Shown here: one piece after another, positions 51,215-59,653 of the stretch
Numbering within the stretch: the stretch's first letter is position 1
Layout of the letters: every line of letters starts with the position of its first letter
NCBI GenBank assembly: GCA_964421565.1
Contig: CAYQXJ010000016.1
Location: forward strand, 1 to 64,000
DNA: 64,000 nt
Direction of reading: 5' to 3'
Source: CAYQXJ01 sp964421565
GTDB taxonomy: Bacteria; Planctomycetota; Brocadiia; SM23-32
Translations under genes and position numbers: made by a program
Notes under the pieces: model-generated
Databases searched by the model: none
What the model was told of the DNA's origin: nothing
The model's input: only the letters and a program-made list of their open reading frames with translations

Positions 51215-52225
51215 CTACATGCTGGCGGCCTTGGCCATCAGGTCGACAACGCGCGTGGAGTAGCCCCACTCGTTGTCGTACCAAGAGATGACCTTGACCA
51301 TGTTGTCAATGACCATTGTCTGATCGGCTGCGAACACGGAGCTGCGGGGATCACCGATGATGTCACTGCTGACGATCGGGTCGGTGCAGTAACCCAGAAT
51401 GCCCTGCATCGGCCCCTCGGCCGCCTCCTTCATGGCGGCGTTTACGGCGTCGATGCTCAGTTCCTTCTCGCACTCGACCACCAGGTCCACCACGGAGCCG
51501 TCGATTACGGGCACGCGCAGCGCCATGCCGTCCAGCTTGCCGTCCAGTTCGGGTATTACCTTGCCGACGGCCAAGGCGGCGCCGGTAGTGGTGGGTATGA
51601 TGTTTTGCGCGGCGGCGCGGCCGCGGGCCGGCTTGCTGTGTATCTGGTCACAGGTCACCTGGTCGTTGGTGTAGCCGTGGCAGGTGGTCATCAGGCCGCG
51701 CACGATCCCGAAGCTATCGTTCAGCACTTTGGCGACCGGGGCCAGGCAGTTCGTAGTGCACGAGGCATTGCTGATGCACAGGTCGTCGGCGCTCAAAGCG
51801 TCGTCATTGACTCCCAGGACGATGGTGGCGTCCACCTCGTCCTTGGCCGGAACAGTGAGCAGCACCTTCTTAGCGCCGGCTTCCAGGTGGTCGCCGTAGC
51901 CGCCCTTGGGGCCGCTGCGGCTGCGGAAAACGCCGGTGGACTCGACCGCGAAATAGACGCCCATCTCGTCCCACGGAAGCTGCTTCGGATCCTTCTCGCT
52001 GAGGACGGGGATTGCGACGCCGTCCACCACGAGATTATCGCCATCTACCTGGACCGTGCCGGGATAGCGCCCATGCACCGTGTCGTACTTCAGCAGATAA
52101 GCCAGATCTTGCGGGCCGGCCAGGTCGTTGACCGCAGCGACCTCGAAGTCGTCTCGCTCCATCATGACACGGAAAACCAGTCGTCCGATACGTCCGAAAC
52201 CGTTGATGCCTACAGTGATAGCCAT
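51215..52225 (-). CDS. gap: Glyceraldehyde-3-phosphate dehydrogenase
   Basis: A 336-residue GAPDH. The Rossmann start is GINGFGRIGRLVFR, Asp34 (AVND) favours NAD over NADP, and the catalytic Cys156 lies in SNASCTTNCLAP, with a downstream HGYTNDQ and SWYDNEWGYSTRVVDL. It is first in the minus-strand run gap-pgk-rpe-accD-DUF429-M14. A strong sigma-70 promoter precedes it. Confidence 0.97.
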   Translation of the reverse strand: MAITVGINGFGRIGRLVFRVMMERDDFEVAAVNDLAGPQDLAYLLKYDTVHGRYPGTVQVDGDNLVVDGVAIPVLSEKDPKQLPWDEMGVYFAVESTGVFRSRSGPKGGYGDHLEAGAKKVLLTVPAKDEVDATIVLGVNDDALSADDLCISNASCTTNCLAPVAKVLNDSFGIVRGLMTTCHGYTNDQVTCDQIHSKPARGRAAAQNIIPTTTGAALAVGKVIPELDGKLDGMALRVPVIDGSVVDLVVECEKELSIDAVNAAMKEAAEGPMQGILGYCTDPIVSSDIIGDPRSSVFAADQTMVIDNMVKVISWYDNEWGYSTRVVDLMAKAASM

Positions 52226-52369
52226 CCGTCAGAACTCCCTTACTGGGGTTGAGAAACGGGCCGTTATCGGTAGCAATGGAAAGGTGTCGGCAACGGGTTT
52301 CCTGGCGAACCTGCCGCCTTCGGGTCGGCCGTGCCCAATCAACGGGCAAGCACCCCCGGCCAGCGAAGC

Positions 52370-52398
52370 ACTATAATGCTACGCGAGAGCGCTGTCAA
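52370..52398 (-). promoter_or_regulatory. Strong promoter of the gap operon
   Basis: TTGACA (52393-52398), 17 bp, TATAGT (52370-52375) on the minus strand. Transcription would start about 52363, 138 bases before gap. The remaining gap sequence (52226-52369) shows nothing else clear. Confidence 0.7.
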
Positions 52399-52457
52399 GC
52401 CAATCGGCGCCGTGGCGGACCGAGCTGTGCCCGCGCAAGGGCAGCGCCAAAAAGCAC

Positions 52458-52486
52458 TTGACAGCCCGCGCAACGCGACGTAGTCT
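52458..52486 (+). promoter_or_regulatory. Promoter of the sugar isomerase gene
   Basis: Perfect TTGACA (52458-52463), 17 bp, TAGTCT (52481-52486), divergent from the gap promoter. Confidence 0.55.
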
Positions 52487-52545
52487 TACACCGTCGAGGC
52501 GGCGAGTGGACAATCTGTGGGTGCCAGGCGTACGGGAGGCTGGGG

Positions 52546-53379
52546 ATGTTCTTCTCTGGGATTGCTGACGAAGCTGGGAAAGATCTCGAAACGCAGGTGC
52601 GTGCGCATCTGGAGCTGGGCTGGAAACACATCGAGCTGCGCAACATCGACGGCATCGGCGTGGCCGACTTGTGTGAGCGCAACTTCGAACAGATCGCAGA
52701 GAAGCTGGGGGAGGCGGGCCTCGGGGTCTCGTGCTTCGCCTCGCAACTATGCAATTGGTCGCGCCCCATCGCGAAACACCCCGACATCGACCGCCACGAA
52801 CTCGAGCGCGCCATCCCGCGCATGCAACGCCTGGGCTGTCCCTTCATCCGCACCATGAGTTACCCCAACGCAGGTTGGCCGGAGGACGAGTGGCATGCCG
52901 AGGTCATCCGCCGCCTGACGGAGCTGTGCCGGATCGCTGAAGACGGCGGAGTGACCTTGGTGCATGAGAACTGCAACGGCTGGGGCGGGCTCGGCCCGGC
53001 GCAGACACTTCAGATGCTGGGAGAGGTTGACTCCCCCGCGCTCAAACTGGTGTGGGACACTGGGAACCCGGTCGACCACGACCAGGACCCCTGGGCCTAC
53101 TATGATGCCGTGAACGAGCATGTGGTCTACGTTCACATCAAGGACGGGGTCAAACGAGACGGGAAGATGACTTATACCTACCCGGGTGAGGGGGACGGAC
53201 GGGTGCGCGACCTGTTGCGGGACTTGAGCAGCAGGCAGTACGCCGGGGGCCTGTCCATCGAGCCTCATCTCGCCGCGATAGTGCATGAGGGCAAGGAGGC
53301 CACACAGCAAGACGTTGCATACGCGCAATACGTGGAATACGGTCGCCGGCTGATGGGTCTGGTCGAGGAAGCTAAGTAG
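52546..53379 (+). CDS. Sugar phosphate isomerase/epimerase (TIM barrel)
   Basis: A 277-residue xylose-isomerase-like TIM-barrel protein. Metal-site elements are LVHENCNGWGG (Glu), KLVWDTGNPV (Asp), YVHIKD and SIEPHL. It starts at ATG 52546, with GGGAGG 7 bases upstream. It is the second such protein in the window, alongside the one at 13467, but this one has its own promoter rather than sitting in a sulfatase operon. The substrate is unknown. Confidence 0.85.
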   Translation: MFFSGIADEAGKDLETQVRAHLELGWKHIELRNIDGIGVADLCERNFEQIAEKLGEAGLGVSCFASQLCNWSRPIAKHPDIDRHELERAIPRMQRLGCPFIRTMSYPNAGWPEDEWHAEVIRRLTELCRIAEDGGVTLVHENCNGWGGLGPAQTLQMLGEVDSPALKLVWDTGNPVDHDQDPWAYYDAVNEHVVYVHIKDGVKRDGKMTYTYPGEGDGRVRDLLRDLSSRQYAGGLSIEPHLAAIVHEGKEATQQDVAYAQYVEYGRRLMGLVEEAK

Positions 53380-53443
53380 GGACCAGCAACGGCAGGGCGC
53401 GCGAGCCGCCGCGAAGGACGCGCCACCGCCAAGGAGGAATGAC

Positions 53444-54424
53444 ATGCTTTCGAGCGCCGACGCGATAGGCAAGATCCAGCAGATCTACATGGAGGGCAAC
53501 CGCCAGGTTCCCTACCTGACCTTCATGAACGTGTTCAACGATTTGCTGGAAGACCCGGTCAACGTCGTGCCGAAGGAGCCGAGCGACGAGCTGGCCGAGA
53601 AGTTCCGAGCCGCCTGCATGGCTGCCAACGTGGGGGTTTACGACCAGGAGGGCCGCTCCGAAGATCGCGTCCGAGAGTTCAAGGAGAAGGTCTACCCCGC
53701 CTGGCAGGAAGCCCTGCCCCCCCAGAAGTTCGAGAAATACAGGGACATCATCGAGGGCAAGCTGCGCGAGCGACGCGCCGAGCGTAAGAAAGCCGGGGGC
53801 GCGAAGGCCGAACCCGGCGCCAGCAGGACGAGTGACCTGCTGCAGCGGCTGGGTATAACACCGGCTGAAGCCGAAGAAGAAGAAACCGAGCCGGCACGCG
53901 AAGAAGTCGAAGGGCTGGAACTCGTCGCGGAGCCGGCCGAGGAGGCCCAGACGGAGCGGGCGCAGGCGCCGACCGTGGTGGAAAGCCAGCAGTGGCCCGA
54001 AGTCTTTGACACAGTAGACGACCTGGTAACCGCTATCCAACAGGAGGAGCTGGAGCTCGACTATCTGCCGCGGGATGAGAGGTCTGTGTTTGCCCGGTAC
54101 ATGCTCGGCGACAAGGAGGTAACCGTCTTCCTGGTTTCGGGCAACACGCGGAACTACGTCACTGTCAGCGTCGACCAGGGCTACCCCGATGCGCTGAACG
54201 TACGGCAGATGGCCGATTCGACCGCCCTGGAGATGGGCTACCGGCCGACCTCGGAGTTCTACTACCGGCGGATGGAAGGCGACTACCTGCTGCGCATACG
54301 CCTGTGGCCTGACCGCGTGGATATGGCATGCGGCTATCCCAAGGGCGCTGACAGGGAAGTCGTCGTCCAGCAGATCCACAAGCTGCACCGGGACCTGGGC
54401 GAGTTGATCGAGCGCCTGCGGTAG
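53444..54424 (+). CDS. Unknown protein with a YbjN-like C-terminal domain
   Basis: A 326-residue cytosolic protein. The first 110 residues are helical (LTFMNVFNDLLEDPVNVVPKEPSDELAEKFRAAC), followed by a Lys/Ala/Glu-rich linker, a long acidic stretch (about 145-175), then a beta/alpha domain (about 185-326) that resembles the YbjN/T3SS-chaperone-like fold (VFARYMLGDKEVTVFLVSGNTRNYVTVSV). I recognise no enzymatic motif. It lies between an isomerase gene and cinA, probably in one transcript. Confidence 0.5.
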   Translation: MLSSADAIGKIQQIYMEGNRQVPYLTFMNVFNDLLEDPVNVVPKEPSDELAEKFRAACMAANVGVYDQEGRSEDRVREFKEKVYPAWQEALPPQKFEKYRDIIEGKLRERRAERKKAGGAKAEPGASRTSDLLQRLGITPAEAEEEETEPAREEVEGLELVAEPAEEAQTERAQAPTVVESQQWPEVFDTVDDLVTAIQQEELELDYLPRDERSVFARYMLGDKEVTVFLVSGNTRNYVTVSVDQGYPDALNVRQMADSTALEMGYRPTSEFYYRRMEGDYLLRIRLWPDRVDMACGYPKGADREVVVQQIHKLHRDLGELIERLR

Positions 54425-54479
54425 AGCCGAGCCACGTCCTGGCACGCATCCCGCCAGACGCAGCCTGCGCAGGAGCCCC

Positions 54480-55763
54480 ATGCCACCGCATATGGCCGTG
54501 AATGCCACCATCATCTCGACCGGCGAAGAGATCCTGTACGGACGAACCCTCGATACCAACGCCGCCCATATGGCACGCGAACTCGGCTTGCGGGGGTTCC
54601 GGCTACGACGCGAGGTGAGCATCGGAGACGACCCGCGCGCCGTGGAGCGGGAGCTTCTGCACGCCGCACAGGACAGCGATCTGATCGTGATGAGCGGCGG
54701 GCTCGGGCCGACTGCCGATGACCGCACGCGCGACGCCATCGCCCGCGCAGCCGGGGGTGATCTGGTTGAAGACCCCGACACGCGCCGCTATGTGGTCGAA
54801 CGCCTGCGCAGGTATGGTCGGCAGGCGAACGAAGCCCAACTGAGCCAGGCGCGCTTCCCTGAAGGCTCCCGCATATTCCCCAATCCGATGGGCACGGCCC
54901 GCGGCTTTGCGTGTCGCGTTGGCCAGGCGTGGCTCGTCGCTCTGCCGGGCGTGCCCGATGAGATGCAGGCCGTGTTCCGGGGGCACGTTGTGCCGTTCGT
55001 GCTGGAGGAGTTGATTCCCGGCGGTCACGTGAGCGTCCGCACGCTGAACCTGTTCCCCATCGCCGAGCCGGACGCAGACGAGCGAATCAGCGACCTGACG
55101 GCGCCCGACAGGAACCCCTACGTCGGCATCACGGTCAGCGACGGCGTCATCACGGTGAGCGTCAGCGCGCATGCGGAAACAAGACAGGAGGCCGAGAGGC
55201 TTGCCGAGCGCGACGAGCGTGTTCTGCGGGAACGGTTCGGCGAGCTGGTCTTCGGCGCGGGACAAGATACCCTGGCTCACGCCCTCCGCCGAGAGCTGGA
55301 GCGGCGGGAAGCAAAGGTTGCCGTTGCGGAGTCATTGACGGGCGGGCTTCTGGGGCGTATGCTCGTGGACGTGCCGGGCATCTCCGACTGTTTCGTCGGA
55401 GGCATCGTGGCCTATGCCAACGATGCGAAGGTGAACCAGTTAGGTGTGCCGCGCACTGAACTGATGGAGCATGGTGCAGTCAGTCACCAGGTGGCGGCAC
55501 GTATGGCGAGCGGCGCCTGTCGGGCATTCGGCGCCGAGGTAGGCATCAGCACCACGGGCATCGCCGGCCCCACGGGCGGCACGCCGCAGAAACCAGTCGG
55601 GCTCGTCTATGTGGGCGCGTGCTACGTGGGCAAGACGGTTGTGCGCGAGCTGAACCTGCATGGCGACCGGTGGCGGAACATGGACCGCTGTGCCAAGCAC
55701 GCGTTGAACCTGGCGCGCCTCGCACTGCGGCGGGGCGTACAGGCGCTGCGCGACGAAAACTAA
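54480..55763 (+). CDS. cinA: CinA-family NMN amidohydrolase-like protein
   Basis: A 427-residue two-domain CinA. The N-terminal MoCF domain (about 1-170, IISTGEEILYGRTLDTNA, SGGLGPTADDRTRDAIA) and the C-terminal CinA domain (about 255-420, VAVAESLTGGLLGRMLVDVPGISDCFVGGIVAYAND and TTGIAGPTGGTPQKPVG) are both complete. The C-terminal domain is the NMN deamidase that makes nicotinate mononucleotide in NAD recycling; the N-terminal domain has ADP-ribose pyrophosphatase activity in some family members. It is 22 bp before the zinc-ribbon protein gene. Confidence 0.92.
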   Translation: MPPHMAVNATIISTGEEILYGRTLDTNAAHMARELGLRGFRLRREVSIGDDPRAVERELLHAAQDSDLIVMSGGLGPTADDRTRDAIARAAGGDLVEDPDTRRYVVERLRRYGRQANEAQLSQARFPEGSRIFPNPMGTARGFACRVGQAWLVALPGVPDEMQAVFRGHVVPFVLEELIPGGHVSVRTLNLFPIAEPDADERISDLTAPDRNPYVGITVSDGVITVSVSAHAETRQEAERLAERDERVLRERFGELVFGAGQDTLAHALRRELERREAKVAVAESLTGGLLGRMLVDVPGISDCFVGGIVAYANDAKVNQLGVPRTELMEHGAVSHQVAARMASGACRAFGAEVGISTTGIAGPTGGTPQKPVGLVYVGACYVGKTVVRELNLHGDRWRNMDRCAKHALNLARLALRRGVQALRDEN

Positions 55764-55785
55764 ACGCCTGCGGAGAGGTGAGAAG

Positions 55786-56433
55786 ATGGCTGCTGAGAAG
55801 GACGACGGATACATCCGTTGGCGGTGCAAGTCGTGCGGCAAGAGGCTGAAGGTCAAGAAGGAATACGAAGGCGGCAACGTGATCCAGTGCCCGCGCTGTC
55901 GGGCTACGACGAACGTGCCCCTGGCCAACATAGAGTCCATTGCGGCTACCACCGATATGCCCGAGACCGGTATGCCCGGCCGGCTGCACATCGACCCCGA
56001 CAAGCTGCGAGAGTCGCTGACGGGCGGCGACCGTAGCGGTGGACCCGGCACCGAAGGAAGCACGGCGTCAGTGCGCACAGTTGGCTGGGACCCGGAAGCA
56101 GCATACGGCCGTCTGGAAGCGCTGGACCAGCTTGTCTACGCGGTGCAGAAGATAGACGCCAGCGCCATCGGCGAGCTGCAGCGCCTCTACCGCAACACCG
56201 AGATGGACCCGGAGGAACGCCTGCAGCGCACGAAGGAAATCGCCCGCGCACGCCTGAGGGAGGTGAAGGATAAGGTGGAGGAGCGCATCCAGGCGCTACG
56301 CATCGAGGCGGACCGTCTCGACGGGCGTAGTGAGAGGCTCACTCCGCCTCAGCGCATGCGGCTCCGAAAGGTGAACGCTTCCATCGAGGCGATGCGCCGC
56401 TACGGGCGCTACTTCCTGGGGGTTAAACCGTAG
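55786..56433 (+). CDS. Zinc-ribbon/coiled-coil protein, unknown
   Basis: A 215-residue protein. The N-terminus is a four-Cys zinc ribbon (CKSCGKRLKVKK, then CPRCRA). A low-complexity linker follows, then a helical, charged region (about 100-215; ERLQRTKEIARARLREVKDKVEERIQALRIEADRL) with coiled-coil character. The RRxxR-type C-terminus is basic. The zinc ribbon resembles those of transcription or RNA-binding proteins, but no clear family is visible. Confidence 0.55.
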   Translation: MAAEKDDGYIRWRCKSCGKRLKVKKEYEGGNVIQCPRCRATTNVPLANIESIAATTDMPETGMPGRLHIDPDKLRESLTGGDRSGGPGTEGSTASVRTVGWDPEAAYGRLEALDQLVYAVQKIDASAIGELQRLYRNTEMDPEERLQRTKEIARARLREVKDKVEERIQALRIEADRLDGRSERLTPPQRMRLRKVNASIEAMRRYGRYFLGVKP

Positions 56434-56512
56434 AGCCGCGGTGAGGGCCGCAACTGACGGCGGCCATCCGCCTTCCGCAGGCCAGCCCGTGCGCCGATCC
56501 TGTCGGGCCGGG

Positions 56513-56541
56513 TTGTGCAGCCTTCCGTTTTCGGTTAGTAT
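56513..56541 (+). promoter_or_regulatory. Promoter of the coiled-coil membrane protein gene
   Basis: TTGTGC (56513-56518), 17 bp, TAGTAT (56536-56541). Confidence 0.5.
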
Positions 56542-56587
56542 CGGGACGCGGGTATTCGCCACCTGAGCGCACGAGGGAGAGAGGGGT

Positions 56588-57481
56588 ATGGGCCTCTGGG
56601 AATACGTAGTGAGCATCCACGAGACAGGCACGATGGCTGAGCTCGCCCTCTTCTGGGGCATCGTGATTCTCGTCGTTCTGTTCTTGCTGCTGCAGTTAAG
56701 CCTTCTGCGGGGGCGCCTGATGGTGAAGAAAGCCTTGCGCGATATGGGCGAGTTCAGGGACGGCCTCAGGGGTCTGCGCGAGCAGATAGACGAGGTGGAA
56801 AGACGCATCGAGAAGCGCCTCGACTCCCGTGCTGGGGAACTGGACCAGCGCATGACGAAGAAGCTGGACCAGAAGGGCGACATGCTGCAGGAACGCATCG
56901 AGCAGCGTGCCTCGTCGCTTTCGGACTCTATCCATAAGCTGGAGTCGCGCGCGAGCGAATCGAACGAGAACGTGGAGCGGTTCCGCCGCCGCATCGACGA
57001 AGTGGAGAGCCGCATTCCGAACCTGTTCGACAAGCTCGACGACTTCAAGCAGACACTGGGCAAGACTTTTCAGGCCGAACTGGGAAGCGTGCTCAACTCG
57101 TTCGACAACTCGCTGGCCGCGTTGTTGCAGCAGATGAAAAGCGACCTGCAGCTCGGGCTCAGCCGCATTGAGGGCATCCAGAACATGGTTCACAGCCGCG
57201 AACGAGCGGAGAGGAACCTGCTGGGAACGCCCGAGGAGGCCGCTGTGGGCTCTGCGCTGGAGGAGGAAGAGGCGGAGTTCGCCGAATGGGAACAGGAGGC
57301 GAAGGAACTTGCCGGCGAGCCCGACGAGTCCGCAGGCGAGCGGGAGGACGATGAGGGAGTTGAAGCGGAGCTGCTGGAGGCCATACCCGTGCCCGATGAG
57401 GACGATGAGGACGTGGACGAGGAGGATTACCCCGCCGAGATGGATTCCTCCTCCGTCGATGAGGACGAGGAAGAGGACTGA
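56588..57481 (+). CDS. Membrane-anchored coiled-coil protein with acidic tail
   Basis: A 297-residue protein with one membrane helix near the N-terminus (about 18-40, LALFWGIVILVVLFLLLQLSLL), then a coiled coil (about 50-150, REQIDEVERRIEKRLDSRAGELDQR), a second helical part, and a very acidic C-terminus (about 245-297, repeated Asp/Glu). The topology resembles spacer or scaffold proteins such as RmuC-like or MscS-independent coiled coils, but I cannot name a family. The gene has its own promoter. Confidence 0.55.
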   Translation: MGLWEYVVSIHETGTMAELALFWGIVILVVLFLLLQLSLLRGRLMVKKALRDMGEFRDGLRGLREQIDEVERRIEKRLDSRAGELDQRMTKKLDQKGDMLQERIEQRASSLSDSIHKLESRASESNENVERFRRRIDEVESRIPNLFDKLDDFKQTLGKTFQAELGSVLNSFDNSLAALLQQMKSDLQLGLSRIEGIQNMVHSRERAERNLLGTPEEAAVGSALEEEEAEFAEWEQEAKELAGEPDESAGEREDDEGVEAELLEAIPVPDEDDEDVDEEDYPAEMDSSSVDEDEEED

Positions 57482-57487
57482 GCGCGT

Positions 57488-58378
57488 TCAGCCGTGCGGT
57501 GGCCGAGCGACCGTGCGCGCGGCAAGGAGCAACTGCTCCGCGGTGAGAGTCTCCACCCGAGCATTGCCCTCCACATCCAGGGCTTTAAGCACGCTTCGGG
57601 CCGTCTCGCCGTCGTAGGCGTCCGTCAGTGTGCGTCGCAATGTCTTGCGCCGATGCATGAACAACCGTGTCACCAGCGCGGCGAATACGTGGTAGAGTTC
57701 CGCGCTGCACGGCCCCCGATGGACCTGGATGCGAACCACGGTTGAATCTACCTTGGGCGCCGGCCAGAACGCACGTCGCGGCACGTCGAACTGGCGCGCT
57801 GCCCTCCCCCAGTAGTCCACAAACACGGTGAGCGGGCCGTATTCCGATGTGCCGGGCGCGGCTAACACGCGCTCTGCCACTTCGCGTTGGAGCATCAGCC
57901 ACATATCGCGGACGGCAACCTGCCATTCAAGCAGGTTGACGATGGCGGGCGAACTGATGCCGTAGGGCAGGTTGCTGACCACCATCAGGGGGCGGTTGGA
58001 GTCGGCGCCGGCGGCCAGCGCGGCCTCTGTCACCTGCGGGTTGATGGCGTGCTTGGAGTCCAGGAAGTCGCACCGCAGCAGCGTCACGTTGTGGGATCCG
58101 CCCAGGTTCTGCAGCGCGATTCGGTGAAGCTGTTCGTGAATCTCCACGCTTACCACATGTGCGGCGCGGCGCGCCAGCCGGGCAGTAAGCCGCCCGAGCC
58201 CCATGCCTATCTCCAGAACGACCTGCCGGACCCCGGGCGCCGCGCACTCCACCATGCGGTCCATGATCTGTGTTGGGACCAGGAAGTTCTGGCCCAGGCT
58301 TCGACTCGCACGGATGCCGGCGCGCTCAAGTACCTCGCGCGGGTGGGGCACGTCGGGCAGGGGGGGCGGCTCTTCCAT
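57488..58378 (-). CDS. rsmA: 16S rRNA dimethyladenosine transferase
   Basis: A 296-residue RsmA/KsgA, which dimethylates two adenosines in helix 45 of 16S rRNA. The SAM site is LGQNFLVP, VLEIGMGLGRLTARLARRA, and the catalytic NLPYGISSP is intact. The C-terminal domain has RAFWPAPKVDSTVVRI and LFMHRRKTLRRTL, typical of the family. ATG 58378 is chosen, with GGCGG 6 bases upstream; ATG 58384 is an alternative. Confidence 0.95.
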   Translation of the reverse strand: MEEPPPLPDVPHPREVLERAGIRASRSLGQNFLVPTQIMDRMVECAAPGVRQVVLEIGMGLGRLTARLARRAAHVVSVEIHEQLHRIALQNLGGSHNVTLLRCDFLDSKHAINPQVTEAALAAGADSNRPLMVVSNLPYGISSPAIVNLLEWQVAVRDMWLMLQREVAERVLAAPGTSEYGPLTVFVDYWGRAARQFDVPRRAFWPAPKVDSTVVRIQVHRGPCSAELYHVFAALVTRLFMHRRKTLRRTLTDAYDGETARSVLKALDVEGNARVETLTAEQLLLAARTVARPPHG

Positions 58379-58416
58379 AGTCATCCGCCATACTTGGAGT
58401 AGGGCAGCGACCATCG

Positions 58417-58445
58417 ACTATACGGGGCGGAGGGCAGAGCGTCAA
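58417..58445 (-). promoter_or_regulatory. Promoter of rsmA
   Basis: TTGACG (58440-58445), 17 bp, TATAGT (58417-58422) on the minus strand. Confidence 0.65.
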
Positions 58446-58457
58446 AAGAGGGCCGAC

Positions 58458-58486
58458 TTGCGGCCTCGGGGGGGCCTGCATAGAAT
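58458..58486 (+). promoter_or_regulatory. Promoter of the mannosyltransferase-like gene
   Basis: TTGCGG (58458-58463), 17 bp, TAGAAT (58481-58486). It is divergent from the rsmA promoter. Confidence 0.55.
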
Positions 58487-58540
58487 GCTCAGAGGCCGGC
58501 CACACGCCCTGGCGGACAAGCAGCAGGGAGGTCCTCACTC

Positions 58541-59653
58541 ATGCTCCGTATCCTGGCCCTGGAGCCTTACTATACTGGCTCGCACCGGGCGTTTCTGGAC
58601 GGGTGGGTGGGGCATAGCCGTCACTGCGTCGAACGGCTCACGATGCCCGGCCGCAAGTGGAAGTGGCGCATGCGCGGCAGTGCGCTGACACTCGGAGAGC
58701 AGGTGCGCCGGCGCGCGGGGGACTTCGACCTCCTGTTCGCCAGTGACTTCCTGGACATGGCGGCCCTGGTCGGCATGCACCCCGACGCTCTCGGCGACGT
58801 GCCCAGGGTCGTCTATTTCCACGAGAACCAGATCACCTATCCCGTGGCCGACGAAGGCGAGAGGGACTACCAGTTCGGTTTCACGAACCTCACCACCTGC
58901 CTGGCGGCTGACAGTGCCCTGTTCAACTCGCAGTACCATCTTGAAAGCTTCCTCCGAGGGGCGGATGATCTGCTGCGGCGCATGCCGGATTGCGTACCCC
59001 GGTGGGCGCCGGAACGCATACGCCGGTCCTCGCGCGTCGTGCCTGTCGGCGTGGACTTGGCTTCGATAGACGCCGCATGCCCTGCCGTCCGGCCGCGTCG
59101 TGGGGCGCTGACCATCGTGTGGAATCATCGGTGGGAGTGGGATAAGAGAGTTGAGGCGTTCTTCGGCCTGCTGTATGAACTGCTGGGGCAGGGGTGCGAC
59201 TTCGCCGTAATCGCCGCAGGGCGGGACAGCGGCCGGTCCCCGGCGGTTCAACGCGAAGCGCGACGTCGCCTCGGCGACCGTCTGTTGCACATGGGTTTCG
59301 TGCCCTCGCGCCGGCAGTACTGCCGATTGCTCTGCCGGGGCGACGTCGTGGTCTCGACCGCCGTCCACGAGTTCTTCGGTGTCTCGATTGTTGAGGCCGC
59401 ATACGCCGGCTGCCTGCCCCTGCTGCCCGACGATCTGAGCTACCCCGAACTCGTGCCTGCGCAGCACCACGAGCAGTGCCTCTACCGCGACCTGGGCGAT
59501 CTGAAGGACAGGCTTGCCGATCTGTGCGAACGCCCGCAGGCGGCGCGGGCTGTGGACCTGCGGGCTGCGATGCGCCGTTTCAACTGGGACCGGGTCGGCC
59601 CTCTGCTGGATGATGCAGTCGAAGAAGTGGCGGGGGAGAGGCGCAATGGTTGA
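58541..59653 (+). CDS. tRNA-queuosine alpha-mannosyltransferase-like protein
   Basis: A 370-residue GT-B glycosyltransferase of the DUF3524/GTDC1 family. The N-terminal element ALEPYYTGSHRAFLDGWVGHS, followed by LTMPGRKWKWRMRG, is diagnostic. The donor domain has LTIVWNHRWEWDKR, HMGFVPSRRQYCRLL and the EX7E-type HEFFGVSIVEAAYAGCLPLLP. The vertebrate homologue QTMAN adds mannose to queuosine at tRNA-Asp position 34. Whether this bacterial enzyme does the same is an inference; no queuosine biosynthesis gene is in this window. Confidence 0.8.
   Translation: MLRILALEPYYTGSHRAFLDGWVGHSRHCVERLTMPGRKWKWRMRGSALTLGEQVRRRAGDFDLLFASDFLDMAALVGMHPDALGDVPRVVYFHENQITYPVADEGERDYQFGFTNLTTCLAADSALFNSQYHLESFLRGADDLLRRMPDCVPRWAPERIRRSSRVVPVGVDLASIDAACPAVRPRRGALTIVWNHRWEWDKRVEAFFGLLYELLGQGCDFAVIAAGRDSGRSPAVQREARRRLGDRLLHMGFVPSRRQYCRLLCRGDVVVSTAVHEFFGVSIVEAAYAGCLPLLPDDLSYPELVPAQHHEQCLYRDLGDLKDRLADLCERPQAARAVDLRAAMRRFNWDRVGPLLDDAVEEVAGERRNG

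Noticed and set aside
52372..52377. Perfect TATAAT on the plus strand near the gap promoter
   Set aside because: There is no -35 at the right distance on the plus strand; the same bases form the minus-strand -10 of gap with a perfect TTGACA.
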